Below, one piece after another: positions 14,442 to 21,195 of a DNA stretch of 21,750 nucleotides (position 1 is the first letter of the stretch; each line of letters starts with the position of its first letter). The notes under the pieces are model-generated. The model was not told the DNA's origin. It worked only from the letters and a program-made list of their open reading frames with translations, and did no database searches. The stretch spans positions 1-21,750 of the forward strand of contig JAEZCJ010000110.1 of NCBI GenBank assembly GCA_023433615.1, written 5' to 3'. This DNA is from Bacillota bacterium (lineage in GTDB: Bacteria; Bacillota; Bacilli; Paenibacillales; Paenibacillaceae). Made by a program: the position numbers and the translations under genes.

Positions 14442-15353
14442 CTACTCTCCGCCGATTCGCAGCTCGGCCTTACGCTCTTCGGAGCCTGCGGCCGCGCACT
14501 CGCCGGTCACTGCCTTGCTGGACGCTTCCTCCTCAGGCGTGAGTCCTCCGCCTCCGCCGAAGTAGCGCGACATCGCCACGACCATGCTGCCCATCCGTTC
14601 TTCCTCCGGGTAGAGGACGCGCTGAACGCCTTCCTCGTACAGCGTCTCGGCGGTTACCTTGCCTACCGCGACGGCCAGCACGCCTGTCTCGAACGCCGTC
14701 AACACCTCTTGCAGCTTGCCTAGCCGGAGTGCGGTGCTCATGACATACCGGACCTGCACCGTACTCGTAAAAGCCACCGCATCCAGCGCATAGGCCGCAA
14801 TCTCGTCGACCAAGCGTCTGGCGACGTTGCCCTCCGGCGGCACATGACGGTAAGGCAGCAGTTCTTCGCATTTAGCCCCTCTTGCCGTCAGCGCCATCGT
14901 GACGCGCGGCGCGGGATCGCCATAGAGCTGCAGAGCGATTCGTTTGCCGCGCAGGTCATGCGCGGACAACTCGTCGAGCAGCCCGGCCGTCGTTCCATCG
15001 TAATCTCTCACCTCCGGCACGAGGCCCAGCTTCTTCAGCGCGTTGACCGTCTTGTAGCCGCGGGCCGCGATTCGCATGCGGCGAAGCGCGCCGAGCAGCT
15101 CATCCGCGAGTCCGAGACTTGCCGCAGTCGTCATCAGCGCCTCGGTGCCTACGCCTGTCGTCAGCACGATCCAGTCGGCCGGCTGATGGATCAGCGCCCT
15201 TAATTGATTCTCGATGAACGAATCGTCGAGAAAGACCGTCCCCTGCGCCGGCCGGATCAAGGCCTGCCCGCCGAATTTCTCGATCATCCGGCTAAGCTCC
15301 TCCGCTTTGCGCGGACCCGTGACGGCGATCAACCGATTCTCCAAACGTGCCAT
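14442..15353 (-). CDS. hemD: Uroporphyrinogen-III synthase
   Basis: A 303-residue HemD-family protein. It begins LENRLIAVTGPRKAEELSRMIEKFGG, contains DWIVLTTGVGTEAL, VEVRDYDGTTAGLLDEL-like substrate-pocket sequence and DAVAFTSTVQVRYVM, the usual two-lobe pattern. The enzyme closes hydroxymethylbilane into uroporphyrinogen III, the substrate of the next gene. The ATG at 15353 is chosen because AAGGAGG lies ten bases before it; a TTG 30 bases upstream would overlap that site. The last 40 residues are an acidic, low-conservation tail. It lies 271 bp downstream of nirD, separated by a structured intergenic element. Confidence 0.9.
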   Translation of the reverse strand: MARLENRLIAVTGPRKAEELSRMIEKFGGQALIRPAQGTVFLDDSFIENQLRALIHQPADWIVLTTGVGTEALMTTAASLGLADELLGALRRMRIAARGYKTVNALKKLGLVPEVRDYDGTTAGLLDELSAHDLRGKRIALQLYGDPAPRVTMALTARGAKCEELLPYRHVPPEGNVARRLVDEIAAYALDAVAFTSTVQVRYVMSTALRLGKLQEVLTAFETGVLAVAVGKVTAETLYEEGVQRVLYPEEERMGSMVVAMSRYFGGGGGLTPEEEASSKAVTGECAAAGSEERKAELRIGGE

Positions 15354-15410
15354 AGGCCAGCCGCCTCCTTGTTGTTCACTCAAGTTCGTTCCAGATGACC
15401 GCTTGTCAGC

Positions 15411-15588
15411 GCCTCATGTGTTTCCGAAGGAAACACAGCATCGGAAGCATGAGCTAAGATTGGACGATGGTAGAAAATGAGGAGCGCAGTGTAGCCAAAG
15501 CTACATGAGCACCTCCAGCGTTTCGCAAGAAACGCACATGGAAGCATACCCTTCATTTTCGCCAGCGTTCAAGATTCGACGTCGAATC
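15411..15588. repeat. Structured intergenic element with four hairpins between nirD and hemD
   Basis: Four perfect inverted repeats occur in 178 bp: TGTGTTTCC-GAA-GGAAACACA (15417-15437), TGTAGC-CAAA-GCTACA (15490-15505), GCGTTTC-GCAA-GAAACGC (15518-15535) and the 16-bp palindrome GATTCGACGTCGAATC (15573-15588). Outer pairs CTCATG/CATGAG (15413-15418, 15448-15453) and GAAAATGA/TCATTTTC enclose them. GGAAGCAT follows the first and third hairpin at similar distance, as if a module had been duplicated. No coding sequence was found. It looks like a dispersed genomic repeat; it may also attenuate expression of hemD-cobA relative to nirBD. Confidence 0.7.
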
Positions 15589-15624
15589 CGCTTCGAAGCA
15601 ACGCGTCGCAATCACAAGCGGTCC

Positions 15625-15957
15625 CTAAGATACTAATGATTGTACGTCATCCAGGCCTAGATGGACATGCCCCTCTTCATCCACCGTTACCGTGTAAGTC
15701 GAGACGCAGCCTTCGTCAGGCGCCTGCACGAGGCCGTCATGGAGATCGATTTTCCAATCGTGCAGCGGACAATAGACGTGATGATCGCAGACGATTCCTT
15801 CGGCCAGCTTGCCGTTCTTATGCGGGCAGCGGTTCTCGATTGCCTTCACGCTGCCGTCGGACAGCTTGAACATCGCCAGCTCCAGCTCTCCGACGCGAAT
15901 GACGCGTCCCCTCCGTTCCGGGAACTCCGAGATGTGGCCTATTCGATGCATTTGCAT
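15625..15957 (-). CDS. nirD: Nitrite reductase small subunit NirD (Rieske-type)
   Basis: A 110-residue protein of the Rieske fold with CPH (Cys44, His46) and CPLH (Cys63, His66), a full [2Fe-2S] ligand set; NirD of enteric bacteria lacks these ligands, whereas they are present here. It partners NirB in NADH-dependent reduction of nitrite to ammonium. The ATG at 15957 has GGAGGG eight bases upstream. It lies 91 bp downstream of nirB on the same strand. Confidence 0.95.
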   Translation of the reverse strand: MQMHRIGHISEFPERRGRVIRVGELELAMFKLSDGSVKAIENRCPHKNGKLAEGIVCDHHVYCPLHDWKIDLHDGLVQAPDEGCVSTYTVTVDEEGHVHLGLDDVQSLVS

Positions 15958-16048
15958 ATCTTTATCCCTCCATCGATCGCTTGATCCGCCGAAGCCTTTG
16001 ACACGGACAAGCGACCGGAATCGATTCGTATTCGCGCTAGCCTAGCCG

Positions 16049-18529
16049 TTATTCTTTGTCCTGCAACAGCGCTTTGGCGCTCTCGCCGTCGCCTGCAGCC
16101 GCTGCCTCCGGGCTTACGGGAGCCGTCAACGCTTCGAAGGCGCTGCTCAGATCCGCGTTCTCGATGATCTGCTTCCAAGGATCCTGCTGGAGGCCCAGCG
16201 TCTTATCGATCCGGCCGACCAGCGCGATGCGCTCTTGCTGCTCGGCAAGCGCCGCTTTTACATGCTCCAGGCCGACGCGATTGATCCACTCGCTCGTGCG
16301 CTCCAGATAATGCGCCGTCTCCCGGTAATACTGCAAGTACGCGCCCGTCCACTCGAGCACTTCCTCTTCCGTCTTCACCTTGACGAGCAGGTCTGCCGCG
16401 CGGAGCTTCGTGCCCCCGTTGCCGCCGACGTAGATCTCCCAGCCGCCGTCGATGGCGACGACGCCGAGGTCCTTGATCGTCGCTTCCGCGCAGTTACGCG
16501 GACAGCCTGACACGGCGAGCTTCACCTTATGCGGCGTGTTGAGCCGCTCGAACTTCTTCTCCATGTCGATGCCCATCTTGATCGAATCCTGCGTGCCGAA
16601 GCGGCAGAACGTGTTGCCGACGCAAGTCTTCACGGTCCGGAGCGATTTGCCGTACGCGTAACCCGACGGCATGTCGAGCTCCTTCCAGACGTTCGGCAGA
16701 TCTTCCTTCTTCACGCCTAACAGGTCGATCCGCTGTCCGCCGGTGATTTTCACCAACGGGACATTATACTTGCCTGCCACCTCTGCGATCTTCTTCAGAT
16801 CTTCCGGCGTCGTCACGCCCCCGTAGATCCGAGGCACGACCGAGAAAGTGCCGTCCTTCTGAATGTTCGCATGATTCCGCTCGTTCACGAACCGCGATTC
16901 GAGTTCGTCCTCGTGTTCTTCCGGCCACACCATGCCGAGGTAATAGTTCAGCGCAGGGCGGCACTTGGAGCAGCCCTCCGCGTTGTTCCACTCGAGCACG
17001 TGCATGACTTCCTTCGTCGTGGCGAGGCGCATCGACTTGATCGCTTCGACGACGTCATCCCGCGTATGCGTCGTGCAGCCGCAGATCCCTTCCTTGACGG
17101 CCGTCACGTTGTCCGCGCCGAGCGCTGCCAGCAGGATGCCCTCGACGAGCGGCTTGCAGCCGCCGCAGGAACCGGATGCCTTGGTGCACGCCTTGATCTC
17201 GTTCACGCTGACGCAGCCCTTCTCGGTAATCGCCTCGAGGATCGTGTCCTTCGTGACCCCGTTACAGCCGCAGACGATCTCGTCGCCGCTCATGGCCGCG
17301 ACCAGATCGGTCGTGCTCAGCTTCGCGCCGCCACCGCCGGCCCCGAAGAGCACTTCTTTCTCCCGGCCGCCGAAGTCCTCACCGCTCCGGATAAGCGAGA
17401 ACAAGCGGGAACCTTCTGACGTGTCGCCGAACAATACGGCGCCGATTACCTTGCCGTCCTGGAAGACGACCTTCTTATAGATGCCTTCGATATCGTCCTG
17501 CACGCGCAGTGCCTTCGTGCCCGGCTCGTCGGTGAAGCGGCCGGCGGAGAACACGTTCACGCCGGACACCTTCAGCTTGGTCGATACGACCGAGCCTTGA
17601 TAGCCGTCCGTAGCGGAGCCGGCCAGATGCTTGGCAAGCACGGCGCCCTGTTCGTAGAGCGGCGCGACGAGACCGTACGCGATGCCGCGATGCTCCGCGC
17701 ATTCGCCGACCGAGTAGATATTGGGAATGTTCGTCTGCATCAAGTCATTGACCACGATGCCGCGATTCACCTCGACGCCGCTGTCCTTCGCCAGCTGCAC
17801 GTTCGGCCGAATGCCGACCGCCATGACGATCAAGTCCGCATCGGCATGCGTGCCGTCCTTGAACTTGAGGCCGGCGACGCGCTTCTTGCCGATGATCGAG
17901 TCCGACTGCTTCTCGAGCAGGAAGTTGATGCCCTGACGCTCGAGCTCGGCTTGCAGCATGCGGGATGCCGTCGGATCGAGCTGGCGTTCCATGATCGTAT
18001 CGAAAATATGCACGACGCTAACTTCCATCTTCAGGTTCAGCAGACCGCGCGCAGCTTCGAGACCGAGCAGGCCGCCGCCGATGACGAGCGCTTTGCGATA
18101 TTTTCGCGACGCGTCGATCATCGTCTCGCAGTCCTTAATGTCGCGGAAAGCGATGACGCCTTCCTTATCCGCGCCCGGCAGCGGGAGCATGAACGGCAGC
18201 GAGCCGGTCGCAAGCACGAGCTCATCGTAAGAGACAACCAAACCTCTGTCCGTCGTGACCGTCTGCTTCGCCGTATCGATCCCTGTAGCGACTTGACCCG
18301 CGTGCAGTTGAATCTGGTTGGTGCGATACCAATCCCAATCGTTCAGCACGATGTCCTGCATGCCGGCATCGCCCGCCAGCACGGACGATAGCATGATGCG
18401 GTTATAGTTCGGATGGGGCTCTGCCCCGATGATCGTGATCTCATAGCGATTCGGGTTCAGCTTCAGCAGCTGCTCCACGAATGATACGCCGGCCATCCCG
18501 TTCCCGATCATGACAAGTTTCTTCTTCAT
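16049..18529 (-). CDS. nirB: Assimilatory nitrite reductase [NAD(P)H] large subunit
   Basis: An 826-residue cytoplasmic flavo-haem enzyme reducing nitrite to ammonium. In order: FAD/NAD(P)H domains (VMIGNGMAGVSF near 6-17; VIGGGLLGLEAARG near 149-162), two BFD-like [2Fe-2S] modules (Cys420/422/455/458 and Cys483/485/520/523), and the nitrite/sulfite reductase half-domains with sirohaem-[4Fe-4S] ligands Cys636, Cys642, Cys676 and Cys680 (TCVGNTFC and GCPRNC). All ligands are present. The ATG at 18529 follows AGGAGGA; an open frame continues upstream to 19003 but runs through the promoter and leader. First gene of an operon with nirD, hemD and cobA. Transcription appears to be under GlnR-type and ANTAR control. 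Confidence 0.97.
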   Translation of the reverse strand: MKKKLVMIGNGMAGVSFVEQLLKLNPNRYEITIIGAEPHPNYNRIMLSSVLAGDAGMQDIVLNDWDWYRTNQIQLHAGQVATGIDTAKQTVTTDRGLVVSYDELVLATGSLPFMLPLPGADKEGVIAFRDIKDCETMIDASRKYRKALVIGGGLLGLEAARGLLNLKMEVSVVHIFDTIMERQLDPTASRMLQAELERQGINFLLEKQSDSIIGKKRVAGLKFKDGTHADADLIVMAVGIRPNVQLAKDSGVEVNRGIVVNDLMQTNIPNIYSVGECAEHRGIAYGLVAPLYEQGAVLAKHLAGSATDGYQGSVVSTKLKVSGVNVFSAGRFTDEPGTKALRVQDDIEGIYKKVVFQDGKVIGAVLFGDTSEGSRLFSLIRSGEDFGGREKEVLFGAGGGGAKLSTTDLVAAMSGDEIVCGCNGVTKDTILEAITEKGCVSVNEIKACTKASGSCGGCKPLVEGILLAALGADNVTAVKEGICGCTTHTRDDVVEAIKSMRLATTKEVMHVLEWNNAEGCSKCRPALNYYLGMVWPEEHEDELESRFVNERNHANIQKDGTFSVVPRIYGGVTTPEDLKKIAEVAGKYNVPLVKITGGQRIDLLGVKKEDLPNVWKELDMPSGYAYGKSLRTVKTCVGNTFCRFGTQDSIKMGIDMEKKFERLNTPHKVKLAVSGCPRNCAEATIKDLGVVAIDGGWEIYVGGNGGTKLRAADLLVKVKTEEEVLEWTGAYLQYYRETAHYLERTSEWINRVGLEHVKAALAEQQERIALVGRIDKTLGLQQDPWKQIIENADLSSAFEALTAPVSPEAAAAGDGESAKALLQDKE

Positions 18530-18567
18530 ACTCGCGTCTCTCCTCCTGTGCTGCATCGTAAATAAAC

Positions 18568-18606
18568 ATAAAAAGCCCATCCCCGCTACATGAGAAGGGA
18601 CAGGCT
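18568..18606 (-). terminator. Attenuator terminator in the nirB leader
   Basis: On the minus strand AGCCTGTCCC (18606-18597) pairs over ten positions with GGGATGGGCT (18583-18574), two of them G-U, with a 13-nt loop, followed by TTTTTATGTTT. It lies between the promoter and the nirB ribosome site, so it must be bypassed for expression. Its left arm overlaps the right arm of the candidate second ANTAR hairpin. Confidence 0.85.
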
Positions 18607-18638
18607 CCATTGCCGCAGCCGCAAGCACGCCGTTGTGC
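18603..18638 (-). promoter_or_regulatory. ANTAR-type RNA antitermination element in the nirB leader
   Basis: Hairpin 1 has stem GCAC/GTGC (18638-18635 and 18628-18625) and hexaloop AACGGC. Hairpin 2 has a short stem GGC/GCC (18614-18612 and 18605-18603) and hexaloop AATGGA, ten nucleotides further on. Both loops have A at position 1 and G at position 4, the two bases conserved in ANTAR protein targets such as those of nasF and eut. Hairpin 2 shares bases with the terminator, so the two folds exclude each other, the expected antitermination logic. Hairpin 2 with only three pairs is the weaker part. Confidence 0.7.
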
Positions 18639-18679
18639 CGCAGACTGTATATTGGTAAGTAGACGATCAATATGAAGAA

Positions 18680-18719
18680 AGTATAGAACGAAAGAGTCTT
18701 TATGTCAATATATCTAACA
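18680..18719 (-). promoter_or_regulatory. nirB promoter with overlapping GlnR/TnrA box
   Basis: TTGACA (18708-18703) and TATACT (18685-18680) are 17 bp apart on the minus strand. TGTTAGATATATTGACA (18719-18703) fits the GlnR/TnrA consensus TGTNAN7TNACA at every fixed position, and its right half contains the -35. Such overlap favours repression by GlnR when nitrogen is rich, though TnrA-type activation cannot be excluded. Confidence 0.85.
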
Positions 18720-18748
18720 TAAATAACCCCAATTGTGGCGGATATCCG

Positions 18749-18777
18749 TCGACAGTTTTGGATTTCTATGTTATATT
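18749..18777 (+). promoter_or_regulatory. Promoter of the ANTAR regulator gene
   Basis: TCGACA (18749-18754) and TATATT (18772-18777) are 17 bp apart. A 10-bp palindrome CGGATATCCG (18739-18748) abuts the -35. The leader is about 26 nt with no ANTAR hairpins, so the regulator is not itself attenuated this way. Confidence 0.65.
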
Positions 18778-18809
18778 TACTTACATTCGACTCAAGGTGA
18801 GGTGGTTCC

Positions 18810-19367
18810 ATGCTGAGATCGATTCTGCTCGTCGACGACGCCGTCCGGCTCGTGACGTTCCAGAGTCTGCTGAACAATTGCCGCACCCTGCACCGCTGCA
18901 AGACAGAAGAAGAGCTTCGCCCTTTAATCGAAAATGCGGACGCCGTCGTGCTCCATGTACCGCTAGAGAAGCTGCGCAATTGGGAATCCAGGGTTACCGG
19001 CATGCGAAAGCTTCCGATTCTCTGGCTGTGCTCGGAGGAGAGCTTTCCGAAGGAGATGGAATGGGGCTATGCGTTGGACGGGGTTCTGTTCGCTTCCATG
19101 ACGACGACGGAGACGCAATATGCCCTTCGTTGGGGGCTTCGTACGTTCCAGCAGCGCAAGCATTGGACGGAGGAGCGCGAACAGCTGCTGCAACGGCTCG
19201 AGGAACGCAAGTGGATCGATCAGGCGAAGGCCGTGCTCTGCGAGATCAAGGGGATCTCGGAGGCGGAGGCGTATGATTTTCTGCGTAAGCAGGCCATGAA
19301 CGAACGCAAGCGGATCGGCGATATCGCGGCATCGATCGTGAAGGTGTACCAATTGATCCACGGTTAG
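18810..19367 (+). CDS. ANTAR-domain RNA-binding antiterminator with degenerate receiver domain
   Basis: A 185-residue protein of NasT/AmiR-like build. Residues 1-110 resemble a receiver (ILLVDD with Asp9 and Asp10), but the phospho-acceptor position reads VVLHVPL with His49 in place of Asp, and the conserved Lys is replaced in VLFASMT, so phosphorylation is unlikely. A coiled coil follows (about 112-135), then a complete ANTAR domain (about 127-183: ERKWIDQAKAVLCEIKGISEAEAYDFLRKQAMN...IGDIAASIV). ANTAR proteins bind paired hexaloop hairpins and prevent termination. It lies between nirB and narK, whose leaders carry such hairpins. ATG preceded by AAGGTGAGG. No NasS-like nitrate sensor is visible nearby. 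Confidence 0.9.
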   Translation: MLRSILLVDDAVRLVTFQSLLNNCRTLHRCKTEEELRPLIENADAVVLHVPLEKLRNWESRVTGMRKLPILWLCSEESFPKEMEWGYALDGVLFASMTTTETQYALRWGLRTFQQRKHWTEEREQLLQRLEERKWIDQAKAVLCEIKGISEAEAYDFLRKQAMNERKRIGDIAASIVKVYQLIHG

Positions 19368-19409
19368 AAGAGGGAATAACGGACTTCTCATTCATCAACG
19401 AAAATGTTG

Positions 19410-19450
19410 TGTTAGGTATATTGACATGTAATTCCCACCTCGCATATAAT
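19410..19450 (+). promoter_or_regulatory. narK promoter with overlapping GlnR/TnrA box
   Basis: TTGACA (19421-19426) and TATAAT (19445-19450) are 18 bp apart. TGTTAGGTATATTGACA (19410-19426) fits TGTNAN7TNACA at all fixed positions and ends exactly with the -35. It differs from the nirB box at a single base, indicating shared nitrogen control. Confidence 0.88.
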
Positions 19451-19505
19451 GCATATCAAGACGAATCGAAAAACCGTGCACGATGACGGTGGTTCGCGCA
19501 AGGAC

Positions 19506-19558
19506 GTCACAAAGACGTGACATGATACTCACTCGGCAAGCACACTGAAGTGCAGCCG
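19506..19558 (+). promoter_or_regulatory. ANTAR-type RNA antitermination element in the narK leader
   Basis: Hairpin 1: GTCAC (19506-19510), hexaloop AAAGAC, GTGAC (19517-19521). Hairpin 2: GCAC (19540-19543), hexaloop ACTGAA, GTGC (19550-19553), extended by an outer CGGC/GCCG stem across a small internal loop. Both loops carry A1 and G4 as in known ANTAR targets. The element begins about 50 nt after the predicted transcription start and precedes a long hairpin. Confidence 0.82.
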
Positions 19559-19567
19559 TTCGGCAAT

Positions 19568-19606
19568 GAGGCCGCATACCACCCTATAGGGTCGGGATGC
19601 GGCCTC
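19568..19606 (+). terminator. Terminator-like hairpin in the narK leader
   Basis: GAGGCCGCAT (19568-19577) pairs perfectly with ATGCGGCCTC (19597-19606), with a CCCTATAGGG inner palindrome in the loop. TTCGCGC follows, so the U tract is poor. Its position ten bases after the ANTAR hairpins argues for a role in attenuation, but intrinsic termination is less certain than at nirB. The remaining leader up to 19737 contains no recognised gene. Confidence 0.55.
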
Positions 19607-19737
19607 TTCGCGCATGTTATCCGCTTACAATCGCGCTGCGCTGTAACCCTCAACCACAGCAATGCGCAAGACGGAATGACCGGCATGGACATTACATGAT
19701 GAAGTGAACAGCCAGTGAAACACGCATTATGCAGTAT

Positions 19738-19794
19738 GCAAAGAGAGACACAGAAACAGAAACAGAAGCAGACAGAGTCAGAGACAGAGACAAA
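19738..19794 (+). other. Nearly T-free A/G/C tract before narK
   Basis: Fifty-seven bases contain a single T and are built from short CAGA, AGAAAC and GAGACA motifs. Such RNA cannot fold well and would leave the narK ribosome site (GGAGAGGAG at 19805-19813) accessible. An in-frame ATG at 19729 runs through it but has no ribosome site. Confidence 0.6.
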
Positions 19795-19821
19795 TCGTTC
19801 GGTTGGAGAGGAGCATGGAGA

Positions 19822-21054
19822 ATGGATAAAAAGGGATTTTGGCAAACCGGTCACAAACCTTCCTTGTTCAGCGCGTTCTTGTACTTTGATGTAAGCTTCA
19901 TGATCTGGGTGTTGATGGGCCCGCTCGTCGTCGTCATCATGAGCGACTATCCGATGGATGCCGCACAGAAAGCGAACCTGGTTGCCCTGCCGATTCTCGG
20001 CGGTTCGATCCTGCGCCTCGTACTCGGCTTCCTGACCGATCGGATCGGGCCGAAGCGCACGTCCCAGCTCGGCATGCTGATCACGATGGTGCCGTTAATC
20101 TGGGGCTGGCAGTTCGTCAATTCGCTGAATGAGCTCTATTATGTTGGCTTGCTGCTCGGCGTAGCCGGTGCCTCGTTCGCCGCAGCGCTGCCGCTTGCCA
20201 GCCGCTGGTATCCGCCGCAATATCAAGGCCTCGCGATGGGCATCGCCGGCGCAGGCAACAGCGGCACGGTGTTCACGACGCTGTTCGCGAATCGGATCGC
20301 GCTGGCTTATGGCTGGGAGACGGTTTTCGCGCTCGCGCTCATCCCGATTACGATCGTATTCATCATCTTCTCGCTGCTGGCCAAGGACAGCCCGAACCAG
20401 CCCGCGCCGAAGACGCTCGCCGATTACGGCAACATTCTGAAGCAACGTGACGCGTGGCTGTTCTGTATTCTGTACAGCGTGACATTCGGCGGCTTCGTCG
20501 GTTTGTCGAACTATCTGACGATCTTCTTCAATACGCAGTACGGCCTCAGCGCCGTCAAGGCTGCGGATTTCACGACGCTCTGCGTCATCGCGGGCAGCTT
20601 CTTCCGTCCCGTCGGCGGGTGGCTCGCGGATAAGATCGGCGGCATTCGGATGCTCATGCTGCTCTATGCCGGCGCGGCGGTCATGCTCGCCTCGATCTCG
20701 TCGATCCCGCCGCTCGGCGTCGTCACCGCCCTCTTGTTCATCGGCATGATGTGCCTCGGCGCAGGCAACGGCTCTGTGTTCCAGCTCGTGCCGCAGCGCT
20801 TCGGGGCCGAGATCGGCATCGTGACCGGCATCGTCGGCGCAGCCGGCGGCGTCGGCGGATACTTCCTGCCGAAGATACTCGGCAACCTGTATCAGTCGAC
20901 TGGCTCGTATACGCCGGGGTTCCTGATCCTGAGCGGCATCGCGCTGAGCTGCGTCGTCCTGATCTTCATCGTCCAAGGCTCCTGGAAGAAGACTTGGATC
21001 GGCTCGGGCGGCAAAGCCCGTACGCAGCTGGAGCAATCGACGGTCGCTTCTTAG
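19822..21054 (+). CDS. narK: Nitrate/nitrite transporter (NarK/NasA family, MFS)
   Basis: A 410-residue major facilitator protein with twelve predicted membrane helices. Family marks are the N-terminal FDVSFMIWVLMGPL, the loop motif GFLTDRIGPKRT, and the two glycine-rich nitrate signature segments AGAGNSGTVFTTLFANR and GAGNGSVFQLVPQRF, plus GSFFRPVGGWLADKIGG. It brings nitrate and/or nitrite into the cell for NirBD. The ATG at 19822 has GGAGAGGAG eight bases upstream and gives the normal N-terminus. Expression seems to depend on the GlnR-type box and ANTAR leader. There is no clear terminator after the stop. Confidence 0.94.
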   Translation: MDKKGFWQTGHKPSLFSAFLYFDVSFMIWVLMGPLVVVIMSDYPMDAAQKANLVALPILGGSILRLVLGFLTDRIGPKRTSQLGMLITMVPLIWGWQFVNSLNELYYVGLLLGVAGASFAAALPLASRWYPPQYQGLAMGIAGAGNSGTVFTTLFANRIALAYGWETVFALALIPITIVFIIFSLLAKDSPNQPAPKTLADYGNILKQRDAWLFCILYSVTFGGFVGLSNYLTIFFNTQYGLSAVKAADFTTLCVIAGSFFRPVGGWLADKIGGIRMLMLLYAGAAVMLASISSIPPLGVVTALLFIGMMCLGAGNGSVFQLVPQRFGAEIGIVTGIVGAAGGVGGYFLPKILGNLYQSTGSYTPGFLILSGIALSCVVLIFIVQGSWKKTWIGSGGKARTQLEQSTVAS

Positions 21055-21195
21055 ACGGATGTTAGATGATAGAGGATTGATTCCGTAGCGGGGAGAGTTG
21101 GTGGTCGGGACTGACCTGACCTGAGTCGGGCTGGGCTGGGCAGGGCTGGTGCGGAGGCGTTAAGGATTGGTTGATGCTTCTTGCGTAATTGAAGA
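21055..21195. other. Non-coding gap after narK with a G-quadruplex motif
   Basis: No gene seen. GGGCTGGGCTGGGCAGGG at 21128-21145 has four G3 runs with two-base loops, the classical intramolecular quadruplex pattern, on the sense strand of narK. Short tandem CTGAC repeats precede it. Confidence 0.6.

Noticed and set aside
18530..19003. Upstream extension of the nirB reading frame by 158 codons
   Set aside because: It runs through the nirB promoter, leader hairpins and the opposite-strand ANTAR gene; the ATG at 18529 has AGGAGGA and the family N-terminus.
19729..19821. 31-codon N-terminal extension of narK
   Set aside because: No ribosome site before 19729, and the translated part is a low-complexity T-free tract; the ATG at 19822 has a strong site and the normal family start.
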